DNA of 63,809 bases, from contig PS015503.1 of NCBI GenBank assembly GCA_048213135.1, forward strand, positions 1 through 63,809. The letters are read 5' to 3'. The stretch comes from Reclinomonas americana ATCC 50394. Its lineage: Eukaryota; Jakobida; Jakobea; Jakobida. Below, in pieces: positions 45,418 through 57,827 of this stretch. The notes beneath the pieces were generated by a model that saw only the letters and a program-made list of their open reading frames with translations, did no database searches and was not told the origin of the DNA. Positions within the stretch are counted from its first letter, which is position 1, and each line of letters starts with the position of its first letter. Position numbers and translations under genes: made by a program.

Positions 45418-48400
45418 TCATCGCCCGGATCCTCCCGCCATTCCGCCGTCGCCACCTGGTGCGGCGATTGCGTTGCGCAGGAAGGGGTTTTGCACCTGGC
45501 GCACACGGGCACCGAACTGCAGCGTCGACAGTGATTCGCTGGTGTTCAGGCCGCTCGGGCAAACCGTCAGGATCATGACAGTCTTTGAGTTGCCGCCGAG
45601 TGTGTCCTGTCACGGAGTGGAGAGAGAGAGTGTGTGTGTGTGCGTGGTGAGCGACTGGAATGGATAGCATACGGAGAGAGTGACGAGGAGAGCGCACCTG
45701 CAACAGCAGCGTGAGCTTGGAGTTGCGGTAGGGAATGTGCGCTTCGCGATTGGAGAGAGCGGACACGACATCGCCAAGAGCCGACAGGCTCTTGTTGATG
45801 TGCATGGCCTCCTTCATGCGATCGCCGCTCGAGCCCGACTTGGAGATGCGCTCCGAGCCAGCCAGATCCACAAACACCAATTTGCTGCATGGCGTGTGGG
45901 CGGTGAGCGACAAGAAGAGAGCGAGACAGGGAGACGAGGAAGCACTTGCAAAAAACCTCTTGGTGACAAAGCCCTCGCGCTGATGGTGCACGTCCAGATA
46001 GAGCGTAAAGATGGTGTGCGACCGTGACGAGCGCACATTGACGCCCGTGCTGTGGACCTGTCGCAGGCGGTTGCCACGGTCCAACAGATCCAACACCTCG
46101 ATCGGTGTGTTGGCGTACTTGACGGTGGCATTGTGCACGTACGAACCGAAGCTGCGCAACAAAGGACGGTGAGCATGAGCAGGCCATCAACAACACCAAC
46201 AAGAGCACCACTTCAGCACGCAACATTCCGTTCGACTTGACCTCCAGTCGGTGACGTGCCGTGGCCGCCGGACCGGCACCACGCATGGTGGACGCATTGA
46301 CAACCGACTCGTCGGCCAGCAGGTCGTGGAACTGATCGAGGTACAGCTGCGAACGGGACGATCACAAAGTGTCAGATGCGCGCCGATGAATGCATGTAAA
46401 TACGACAACACATCACCAACCTCGACCATGGAGCAGCGCACAGAATAGCGCGTGTTCTCTGTCGAGTCGCCCTGCGTCAGCAGGTGGAACAGCTCCTCGA
46501 CAGCCCGCGACACCACGCCACGGTTCGACGGCTCGCCGTGAATCGTAAATGTCTTGCCACTGCCCGTCTGCCCGTACGCCATCACGCACACATTGTAGCC
46601 ATCAATGGCGCTTTGCATGAGGGGCGCCACTTCGGTGAACACATCCTCCTGTGTGTGACGTGGCGAGAACACGCTGCGGGAATGGAAGTGAGAAGGAGGG
46701 CAACGAGAGAGACGATGATGAATGGGAAAGTGAGCAAACGAACCGGAAAAAGTCGAATGGTCGTGCGCCCGTGGACGTGGTGCGCACCACCACAGTCATG
46801 TCGTCCATGAGCTCAACAGCGCCCTCGTCGTAGTCGCGCGACGGATGTGCCTCCTCTGTGTACATCATGCATAGCAAGAGTGAGAAGAGAGAGGGCAACG
46901 GCACGAGAAACTGTTGTACCAGACACCCACCGTGCGGCAGCGTTGGTCGCATGCGGACCACCACACGAATCGTGCCCTTGAGATCCTCCAGCGTGTTGTG
47001 CAGCGACTTGCGCAGACGAGTCTCCTCGCGTAGCCTGGTCACCAGCATCGTATTCTGTCGCTCCAGCTTCTCCGCACGGTCCTTCTCAATGGCGCGCTCC
47101 GTGGCGGCATTGACAACCACCGTGGCCAGCTCCACATCGCCATTCGCAATGGCCACTAGCGATTGCCGCAAGTCGTCCACGGCAGCTCGAGCACTTTGCG
47201 CCATCTGCATGCCACGAGACAGTGAGGGGGCGAGAAAACACAGAAAAACAGAGAATGCGTCAAGACGAACCTGCTCATGCTGATCGGCCGATAATCTGGC
47301 CTGATGCAGGTCGCGCTCCATGCTCGCAATGTCGGCCTTTAGTGTGTCACACGCACTGCGATACCTCGCAATGTTCGACTCCAGTTCGTTAATGGTTTCT
47401 GTGTGTGAGAGCGTGACGCAAGGTGGCGATTAGTCGCGCAAAAAGACACACAATCAACAAGGATCATCGCTGACCTTCGTGTCGCTTGTGGAACACATTC
47501 TTCTGGTCGGCAAGCTCCTGCATCAGCGACAGCTTCTCGTCGTTCCACTTGTCCTTGTCTTGCTTCCAGATCTGCGGCGCGATGTTAGGAAGTGGGCTCA
47601 TCGCATAGATTGAGTGACCATAGAGTACCATGGTCAAGATCTCAGTCTCCTCGCCCCAGTTGCGCAGAATGTGCTCCTTGTCGACCTCCCAGTCACGCTT
47701 GCCACTCTGTAGCGCCTGCATCACCTTTTCGCGCTCACGAGCCACGAAATCCTATGCCACCACGCGTGGTGAGGTGAGCGTCGACAACAACTGAACCATG
47801 CCCCAAAAGGGATGGATGATGGTACCTTTTCAGTGGTGACATTGCGGGTGGACTCGGCATACTTGCGCTTCTCTTCCTCCCACAACTGTCGCTCCTCGTG
47901 GATCTTGGCCAGCAGGTGCTGCCGTTCTTGCTCCCACGTGACGACGGCACTCTCCTTGGCCTCGCCGAGCTTTCGCGCTTCGGCCTCCTTGCGGCGCAGC
48001 ACCTCGCCACGCTCCATTTTCCAGTTGGTGCGCTCGCGCTCCACCTGCGGGCGAGAAAAATCAACACAGCTGTGTGCGACGGATGCCAGACCGACGTGCA
48101 GGCTATCGAACCTGCGCCACGAGCGAATCACGCTGCTGAATGAGCGCGGCGCAGCGCTTTCTCCACTCCTCACGCTCCCGCTCAAACTCGGTGACAATAG
48201 TGCCGCTGGAGCGATCGAGCTCCTGCCGCAGCCGCTGATTCTCCTCAAACAGCTCACGCTTCTGCACCTCGGCCTGACGCAGGATCTCGTGCTTCTCCTG
48301 CTCCAGTGCAAAGGCATCGTCGGACGGAATCTCAATGCCGGCAATCACCACCGGAGAGCCAGCTGGTCTGAGCATGGCTGTCGCCGGCGACACGGCTCTG

Positions 48401-50004
48401 AATGGTGAAATGTACTTGGAGCCATTGGCGCTGCCGTTGGTGGAGGACAGATCGGCGGCGGCGGCGGCGGAGGCGGAGGCATTCACCGACAGTCCCGTGG
48501 GCGGCACCGTGGTCATCTCGCCCGTCACCGCCGACCACTGCTGCGAGCGTTGCAGCTGCGAGAACTGATTGCGCAGCTCCTGCTGCTGTCGCTGCAAGAG
48601 CAGCTGCTCCGCCAGGAACTGCTGCTCACGTGACATGCCGCTCTCGGCGGGAGCGTTGGCGGGTGACGACAGTGGCGGCGCCTTGGGCGCGGGCCGAGAG
48701 GGTCGCCCACCGGGACGACTGACGGGCGACGACAGCGACGACTGTCGTTCGCGCTCAGCCTGCTGCGTGGTGAGCAACAGAGCTGCAAGGAGGGCCGAGA
48801 GCACACACACACACACCTGTCGAGCAACTTCGTTCTGATGCTGCTGCAACTGCTGGCGAATGAGATCATTCTGCTGCGTCTGCACCTCCTCCATCTTGTG
48901 GAATTGCTGTTCGAGCGACAGCGACGGCGCTTGGCGACTCGGAGGCGGCGATGGACCGCGGCTTGGCAGGTTTGGCACCGGACGCGGCGCAACGTATGTC
49001 GTGGCTGCGCGATATGCGTCAGCCGGCAAGAGAAAACGAACCCACATGATGAGTGCGAATAACGCAACGAGACATGGCGTAGCGCGCAAGCATCTCGGCG
49101 GCCGACAAGCCACCGGCGGGTGAGGAGCGCTGCGGCGAGTCGGGACGCGTCGATGACATGGCTCCCACCGGTGTGCCGACGGGCTTGATGGACAGCGCCG
49201 ACGGCGGCTGTCCGTACAGAATCGAGGCCGGTGTGGCTTGCGATGCGGGCTCGTCGGACAGATACCGGGCCGGCTGCGGTGGCGCGCCCGACACCACCGG
49301 TGGATGCGAGGTGGCATTGATCACCGAGTTGGGTCGGCTTTCCAGAGGCGAGATGAGAGTGAGGAGGAGATGGAGATGGAGAGAGGGAGAGAGGAGGAGT
49401 ACCTGTCGGTGGTGACACCGGCCACTGGCGTTGAAATGAGCGCAGAGGGATCGGTCTGCGGCGGCGGTGAAGCACCGGGCTCACGCGGTCCGCGCATCAG
49501 CGTCAGCTGCGTGCTGTCATTCAACTCAAAGTCCTTGCCGGTCCAGTGATCGTGCAACTCACGCCCGTTGATCAGCAGCGTCTGGGTGATCGAGTGAGCA
49601 AGAGAGAAGGGAGAGATAAGGATGTGTGTGTATGTGTATGTGGTGAAGAAACCTGTTCCTCTGCTGGCACACCGGTGACCTTTTGCAGGTTCTTCTTGAT
49701 CTTATCGACGCGGAGTCGTTGCAGATCGCTGCGCGTGTTCACCAACGTGAGACACATTTTGTCGTTCCACCGCGCACACACACACAGAGATAGAGAGAAG
49801 AAGAGAGGGAGAGGGGAGGAGAGAGCGCGCACACACAATAAGAGTGGCGACGCAACGCTTTCTTCAGCACCACTCGATATCGCTTGTTATCGCTGGTCGA
49901 GAAGACGCTGAACGAGATTTTCTCCTGTGTGCGCGTGAGTGAGTGACTGTGCAAATGCGAGCGAGGGAGAGAGAGAATGAGAGAAAAGGCACCTCCTCGG
50001 CCAT
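45418..50004 (-). CDS. ubiquitin-like domain / coiled-coil / kinesin-14 motor fusion
   Basis: Motor protein with a C-terminal kinesin motor, as in minus-end-directed kinesin-14. From ATG 50004: exon 1 MAEE, then a ubiquitin-like fold (about residues 5-85: ISFSVFSTSDNKRYRVVLKK, DLQRLRVDKIKKNLQKVTGV, PAEEQTLLINGRELHDHW, DSTQLTLM). A Pro/Ser/Ala/Gln-rich region follows, then long coiled coils (EKHEILRQAEVQKRELFEEN, KIHEERQLWEEEKRKYAES). The neck reads RLRKSLHNTLEDLKGTIRVV, matching kinesin-14, and the motor has AYGQTGSGKTFT (P-loop), NVRSSRSHTIF (switch I), FVDLAGSERISKS (switch II) and HIPYRNSKLTLLLQDTLGGN. It ends soon after the motor. The ubiquitin-like domain lacks a C-terminal Gly-Gly. Total length is roughly 1,100-1,250 residues. 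One donor (49856) is GTTGCG. Confidence 0.92.
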
Positions 50005-50259
50005 TGCGTTCCGCGTGCGTGTTTTTAGGTGGCCCGGTACGCCGCGAGCACTGTCCTCTTCCCGGTGCCATTTCCAATGCGCGCCACTTTCCGATCGCCT
50101 TTCATTGGCATCACAATCCCCCTCCCGCACAAGCACACACAAGCACATTCCCCCATTCCTTCGCCCGGGCTGCAATGCAAAAAAAGAAGAAGAAAAAAAC
50201 ACGAAAGGCAACACAAAAAAGAGGCCAGCACATTCTTCGCCCGTTCTCCCCGTTCCTCC

Positions 50260-51567
<1,308 letters not shown>

Positions 51568-51891
51568 GGGTGAATGAGAGAGAGAGAGGAGGGAGGGAGG
51601 GAGAGGGAGGGAAGGGAGTGAGGAGACGAGAAAGGAAGTGTGCAGTCAAGGACTGTGCGTGAGTGGGGCAGGGAGTTTTTCTTTTCTCCGACCACTCGAA
51701 AAACAAAAAACGAGATCGCGTCCGGCGGTTATATTTTGTGTTGTAGTGGTGATTGGTTGTCGATTCCCCCTCCACCGATTGTTCGGAGCAACGTGGAAGA
51801 CACAGTGGCGATGGATGCACGTGTGTGAGCGTGCTGAATCGAATGAAGTCGACAAAGACGAAAAAAGGAGAAAACTGTACATGTGCGTTTT
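51568..51891. other. intergenic, no feature seen
   Basis: Separates the SUMO first exon from the 3' end of the GILT-like gene (both minus strand). It is GA-rich near 51580-51640 and otherwise shows no coding frame or recognisable site. Confidence 0.5.
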
Positions 51892-53018
51892 TTACAAGCC
51901 GGACGTCAGTTTCGCGCTCGCACTGCACGCGGCGGGAAGTGGCGGGTCCAGGCGTTGGCAGACCACCGTCAAAAGGTCGTTCTGTGCCTGCAGCTGCAGC
52001 GATTCGGTGTGCACGCCGTTCACAGTCAACCATGGCTGGCAACAGGAGAGAGTGTGAGCAGTAAAAAACACGCACGGACGATTTAGTCCAGCAGCGAATA
52101 TATTGCAACGCAACCACATATCGCAGCGGAGGATTGAGGGCACCCGTGCGCACCGCCATCTCGTGCACCAAAAGCGGAGCCTACAGTTGCTGTTGAGAGG
52201 GAGAACGCGCAAGGAATAAAAAAGCCCATCGTATTCCTTTTTCCGCACCTGTGAGCCCTGATAACATAGTTGCAGTGTGGCCCACGACAGACCGAGCTGG
52301 GTGGCGCACACCTGACCGGCCTGCGCAGCGATGAGAAAGCATGCGACGACAGCAACAAGCCACACACACGCGCTCACTTGGATGGGATTATCGGCGGCCT
52401 CCAAGCAAAACGTGTACTCGATCGCCACGGCCGTACTCGTCATGTTGAATGCGCACGCCTGCAACGCTTGAGCGTCGCACTCGTCGAACCCATGCGGGCA
52501 TGTGTAATACCACGTTCTGCGCGTGTGTTGATCACCAGTGTGAGAAGGCAGTGAAACACAAAGAGATCGGAAGTGCATGCGAAACTTGCCCATTGGCGAT
52601 TCGGTGGTATTTCCTGCGCCCGACAATCAGCACACAGACACACTCATAACACACACACACACCGCGCACACGCACTCACCATACGGCACCAGCTCCAGGT
52701 TCAAGCGCGCACTCATGCCGTCGCCGTGCCACACATCACTCAGCACACCACTAATGAACTGTGCACAAGAGAGTGAGGACAGAGACGCATGCACACACAC
52801 AGAGAGACGGAGCACGCAACTGCTTGACTGTACGGGCATCTCGCGGCAAAGTACTGCGTGTGTCACACACATGAGTGTCTTTCAACATTGTGTTTCCCCG
52901 CTCTTCGCCCTTGACTCACCACTCCCACGTCCACAGTCTTCACACCGTGCGCAACCGTGGAGGCCACGAGCACCGCAGCCGCGAGAACGAGCACGAGTGC
53001 GACGGCGCGCCCACCCAT
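51892..53018 (-). CDS. GILT-like lysosomal thiol reductase
   Basis: Member of the gamma-interferon-inducible lysosomal thiol reductase family, which reduces disulfides in the endolysosome. From ATG 53018: signal peptide (GGRAVALVLVLAAAVLVAST), then VKTVDVGV, YFAARCPYSQA, FISGVLSDVWHGDGM, LNLELVPYGNT, then the signature TCPHGFDECDAQALQACAF (family form C-Q-H-G-x2-E-C), TFCLEAADNPIQ, ACQ-type cysteines, the P-W-L-T-V-N-G segment and VCQRLDPPLPAAC near the end. The catalytic pair is C-P-Y-S, so the second cysteine is a serine; CxxS forms exist in the family. Two introns use GTTGCG donors (52820, 52114). The gene faces a protein disulfide isomerase across 55 bp. Confidence 0.9.
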
Positions 53019-53073
53019 TTGATGAAAGTGCGGTGGAGTGCCGGTCGACGGAACCTCACTTCATTCATCAACC
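53019..53073. promoter_or_regulatory. 55-bp divergent promoter, GILT-like / PDI
   Basis: Only 55 bp lie between the start codons of two divergently transcribed secretory-pathway thiol enzymes. Both transcripts must start here or within the opposite first exon. No TATA box is visible; a palindrome-like TTCATTCATCAA stretch near the PDI start is weak evidence of a site. Confidence 0.55.
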
Positions 53074-55118
53074 ATGCGCGCGGCCGCAATCATCGTCTTG
53101 GCTCTGTGCGTTCTGTTCGCCGCGTGGTCGGTGCTCCCCGCGGAGGCCGGCATTGCGTCCGGTGGTGCAGTTGCGTGCCTCTCTTCCCCCTTTGTTTTTG
53201 CGTCATCTGCCATTTCCCTCTTGCACGCCTCTCTCGTCGTTGTCTCTCTTTGCTCACTCACTCGCTTGCGTGCAGGTGGTAAAGTTGACAAACAGCAACT
53301 TCAAGGAAAAGGTGTATGACTCGGATCAAGTGTGGATGGTTGGTTTGCATCGACTGTGTTTCGCGCTCCTTTGCACCGCACATTCGTGTTCTCACGCGCG
53401 CCTCTCTCTCTCTCTTCTCCACTTGTGCGTCCATCTCCCGCTCAGGTGGCATTTGTGGCGCCGTGGTGCGGTGAGTGTGTGTATATATGAAGAATGCGGC
53501 ACGCGCGCAGTTGTCGTCACGTGCTGCTTGTGCCACGTGTTAGCCTCGTCATCCAATTTGCTCTTCACTTTTGTTCACCATGCGTCGTGCACAGGTCACT
53601 GCCAGCGATTGGCGCCCGAGTGGGCCAAGGCCGCGGAGAGCATGAAGGGTATTGTGCTGTTTGGCGCCGTCAATTGCGACGAGGAGAAGGATCTGGCGTC
53701 CAAGTACGGCATTCAGGGCTTCCCCACGATCAAGGTGTTCGGCCCCGGCAAGAAGTCGGGCCCGTCGTCGGCCTCCAGCTACGAGGGCGCTCGCTCGGCT
53801 AACGCCATTGCGAACCATGCGGCCAGCCTGCTGCCCAACTTTGTCAAGCGTCTGAAGAAGTCCGAGGAGGCACAAGCGGTGCGTGCAATCCCCTTCGTCC
53901 CCTTTCATCTCCCTTCCTCATTCTCTCTCTCTCACACACTCCATCACTCCTGTTGCACAGTTCTTTGTAAGCGAGAAGCCCAAGGCCGTGCTGTTCACCA
54001 ACAAGACCACCACGCCGCTGCTGTTCAAGAGCCTGGCTCACGACTTCAAGAAGGTGATGGACTTTGCGGAGATTCGCGAGTCGGAGAAGGATCTGGTGAG
54101 CAAGTACGCTGGCGAGGGTGCCACGCTGCCGCTGGTCAAGGTGTTTGCCGAGTCGATCCCGATCGACCAGGAAGGTGTGAATGAGCAACCTTTCTCTTTC
54201 TCTCTCTCTCTTGTCTTCTTCCACCCTCCTCTCTCTCTCTCTCTTATCTTCTTCCACTCTCACTCACTCCTCGCTCTGGTCCTCGCAGCCATCACCACCG
54301 GCACTGCCTACGAGGGCAAGATCGACAAGATCAAGCTGGGCCTGTGGCTTGCCGGCTTTGTCAACGTCAACAACAACGCCGAGGATGTGGCGGAGAGTGT
54401 CGGCGAGAAGAAGATGAAGATCAAGAAGGTGGTACGTTTCATGGACCATGTGCTTGCGGGTTGCTTGTTGGTTTGTGCTCTGTCCTCATTGATGTGTACG
54501 TACAGGCCGTGGAGCCGGACTATGCCGTGCTGCACACTATTGAGGAGCTGCGCGAGACCGCCAACAGGTCGGCACAGCACAACCGCGTGGTCGCCATTTT
54601 CATTGTGCCCGAGGCTGGTGTGTTGTCTCCTCCACCCCCTGCCTCTTATTTGCTCTTCTCACGGTGCCTCGCAGCTGGCCGCGCCCATGTGCGCGACGTG
54701 GCTGAGGCGTACCACAACGATCCGATCGCCTTTGTCGCCACCGTGGCCGACTCCCCTATGGCCGAGGTCTGGAACCCCGTTGCCGGTGCTCCCAAGGTCG
54801 GTGCCGACAAGGCGCGCTTGCTCTTGGTCAAGCCCAAGAAGGGTCGCGTTGCCTTTGTGACCGACATTGAGCCGACCGACGACGACGAGGAGGGCTTCCA
54901 GTTCAGCATGACAGCCGTGAAGGTCAGCAGTTGTGTGTTATCTTGTTTGAAATGTACACCTCTCTCACCCCGATGTCCTGTCGCAGACGGCACTGGATCG
55001 CGTGGTGGGCGGCGACCTGCAGTTCAGGGGTCTCCCCATCTCGGAGGATGGTCGGGATTGGATCGATGTGCTGATCCACCCCAAGGGCAGCAGCGATCTG
55101 CGCTCTGACGAGTTGTAA
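53074..55118 (+). CDS. protein disulfide isomerase, single CGHC domain
   Basis: ER oxidoreductase that forms and rearranges disulfides. A signal peptide (MRAAAIIVLALCVLFAAWSV...) is followed by a thioredoxin domain: VVKLTNSNFKEKVYDSDQVW, VAFVAPWCGHCQRLAPEW with the CGHC site, VNCDEEKDLASKYGIQGFP containing the cis-proline, and YEGARSANAI. An intron splits the active site between C-G and H-C, exactly after WCG. A second, non-catalytic thioredoxin-like region follows (FFVSEKPKAVLFTNKTTTPL) and then a further domain with an acidic stretch (DIEPTDDDEEGF). The C-terminus is RSDEL, a plausible KDEL-type ER retrieval signal. Length about 460 residues; one active domain resembles PDIA6/Mpd1-like forms. 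The first donor (53170) is GTTGCG. Confidence 0.93.
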
Positions 55119-55313
55119 TCGGCTCAGTCAGTTGTTGCAGGCCTCAATACTCGCTGCACCCGCCGTATTTGTCCTCCTTCTAGAGCGATGCGTCAGCGAG
55201 TAAACACCAGATGGACTGTGCCGATCACAAACAACTTTTTTTCACTCCCATTCCTACATTATGCTACGCCCCCCTTTTTTTCCTTCCTTTCTCTCACCGT
55301 TAACTAACATTAC

Positions 55314-57360
55314 TTACGATCGGACGCGAGACGCGATGGCGTTCGCTTGTCGATTTGGCAGCACCAACGCCGCCGCCACCTGTCGCTTCTGCGGCTGTCC
55401 CTGTGCCGATGTCGGCCGCCGACCCGAAGCCGATCCAGTCCGATAGCCGCGAGCGCTGAGATCGGCTCCCTCGCCATCGGAACCCGACGGCGACCATTCC
55501 GAGTCGCCAATCGAATCCGCGGCAGCAGCCGCAGTCGGCAGCGTTGGCAACCTTGGTCGGCTGCCAATGTGCAGATCCTCGAGTGTCATTGGCGGTGCCG
55601 GTGGCGGGCCGGCCAGCACCGGTGGGGTCGGAGGCGAGTTGTCGCTGTCGCGCAGCTTGCCCAGGAATCGCCGACCAAAGCGCATCTTGAGGACGGCATC
55701 TCGAGCCACCTCCCCAAACGTGGTCTTGCCCTGCGAGTCGCCCACGCTGGCCGACAACTTGCCCATGACGCCACTGACGAGGCCACGCAAGTTGCCGCCA
55801 GAGGTCTTGCTGCCTGCAGCTGTCGACGACACCAGCTTTTCCGTCGATGCCACCATGGCACTAAACGGATCGGCAGGGTTGCTGCTCGGCGCCTGCGGCT
55901 GTCGCACTGACGTGCCTGGGGTTCGTCGAGGCGACGAATTGGCGCTGGCCGCCAAGCGTGGCGCCGACACGGGTCGGGTGGCTGTTGTCGGCGGTCTGTC
56001 GTTGACATTCAACACGTTTCTGAGGAGCACGATGTGTGAGCCTTGCTAGTTTGACGAGTAAGTAAGGGAAAAGGCAATGGAGATGTGCACGCACCCGTCC
56101 TTCTCATGCTGCCGCTTCTGGCGAATGGCATGCTCGCGAGCGTGCATGCGGTCGTGCAAAAAGGCGCTCCGATCGTAGAAGATCTCTGTGCGCTTGTCCT
56201 TGACGCGCTGCGAGCGACGCTGATAGGCCGAGTACAGCACGTCGCACGTCGGGTGCGAGGCATGCAGTGTCTCCTCGGCAAACTTCAGGTAGTCCTCCAT
56301 GTTGCACGTGTCGGTCCACAAGTCGACCAGCTCGTAGGACGCGTCGAAAAACATCGGCCATGAGATGGCGGTCTGACCACGGCAGTCGTTCTCCCACTCA
56401 TCCTCCAGCAGCTTGCGCAGTTTCCTCTCCGACAGGTCGCAGTCGAGCGCCAGCATGATCTTCTGGAAGAAACCAATGTACTCATCGTGCGAGATGATGC
56501 CGTCAAAATTGCGGTCGCACACGCTCCACCACTTGAGCAGCGCCTCCTTCATGCGCGGATCACGGCGATTCTGTTCGCGCTTCTTGAAGTTCTCCGCATC
56601 GTACATCTCCATGTTGACCTGCAGAGAGGGAGAGAGAGAGAGAGAGGTGAGCAGCTATACAGGAAAAAATAACCGACATGAGATCGGAACTTGCCTGTCG
56701 TGTGTACGACTCGTACGACATGGTTCCCGTCGGCACATCCACCAACGCTCCCGCGTCCACACGCTGCTGCAACGCAGCAGCTTCGCGTTCGGCGCGCACC
56801 TCAATGTCAGGCCGCACCATGTGACACGCCTGCAAGGCGCCACGGACGCGCGACCACACCGCCTTGGCCGTCTCGCGCACCTCCACGCCGTGCGAGGTGC
56901 CCGCCATCTGCAGAATCGTCTCCTGCGTCTGCTGCCGCGCGAGTACCGGCGGCGACGCATTCCTCGTGCCCACACTCGGCGTGCGGCTCAGCGGCGCCGG
57001 CTTGCTCAGCAGCGCCGGCTGTGACGGTTGCCGCCGCGGCGAGCGTCGCGACGGAGATCCGCCCGCCGACGGTGGCGGCGCCGGGACCACCGTCCCCACG
57101 CGTCCCACCAGCATCATGCCGTCGGCAAGCGACGCCGAGGCGGTCGGGGGCGGTTGCGGCGACGTCGTGCGCGAGCCGGGTGCCGAGATGGACATTGGGG
57201 TTGCGCGGTTGCCTGACACGCCACTCTGACGCTGCGCGCTCCGCGGGCGTGCTGGTGACTGCGACGATCCGCACGTGACCACTCGTCGCGGGGCGGCGGC
57301 CGCGGTTGTTGTTGACGACGAATTACCAGTACCGTTCAATCGTGCCGAGGAAATCGTCAT
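55314..57360 (-). CDS. EF-hand protein, paralogue A
   Basis: No named family. A disordered Ser/Pro/Ala N-terminus of about 130 residues precedes a helical part (VRETAKAVWSRVRGALQACH) and then the conserved core: KEALLKWWSVCDRNFDGIIS, HDEYIGFFQKIMLALDCDLS, WPMFFDASYELVDLWTDTC, LYSAYQRRSQRVKDKRTEIF and FLHDRMHAREHAIRQKRQ. DRNFDGIISHDEY is a canonical EF-hand calcium loop (D, N, D, G, I, E positions filled). A second Ser/Pro-rich tail ends at 55314. The same core is present in the divergent gene at 57828, so the two are paralogues. The start at 57360 follows an acceptor-like CTCTCGCAG, so an extra upstream exon is possible. Confidence 0.75.
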
Positions 57361-57827
57361 TAGCGATGGTGCTGGTGCCGTCTGCGAGAGAAACAAGAGG
57401 AGAAGGAGAAAAGTCAGTAATGAAAGCGCGCGATTGATTACACGGGGAGGGGCGCAACTCGTTGCATGGTGACTCTCTCTCGCACGACACTTGAAGAACA
57501 GTAGAATTTTCCGAAAAACGAAAAAAACCGAATGAAGACAAACGCGCCACGTCACCGTCTGTCCCGCAGTTGATCAATTTGGTGCCTCGTCGTCGCGACT
57601 CATCAAAACGCCTCCATCTCCCATGCAGCAGCGCCCAGTTGCGTGAAATCTCCTCCCCACTCATCTACCTAGCACATGTAGAACAGCGCGCGTGTATGTG
57701 TTTGTGCGTGAAAGAACTGATGCGTTTGGTGGTGATGAGAGCCAGTTTGTTACAATGTCCGAGCTCATTGATGTGTTCCTCACTCTTCTCCCTTCTCAAA
57801 CAGCGCCCGCCGCTGTCGAGCGGCCTC
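57361..57827. other. divergent region between EF-hand paralogues
   Basis: No coding feature identified with confidence. It should hold both promoters and possibly first, partly coding exons of both paralogues. Confidence 0.4.
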
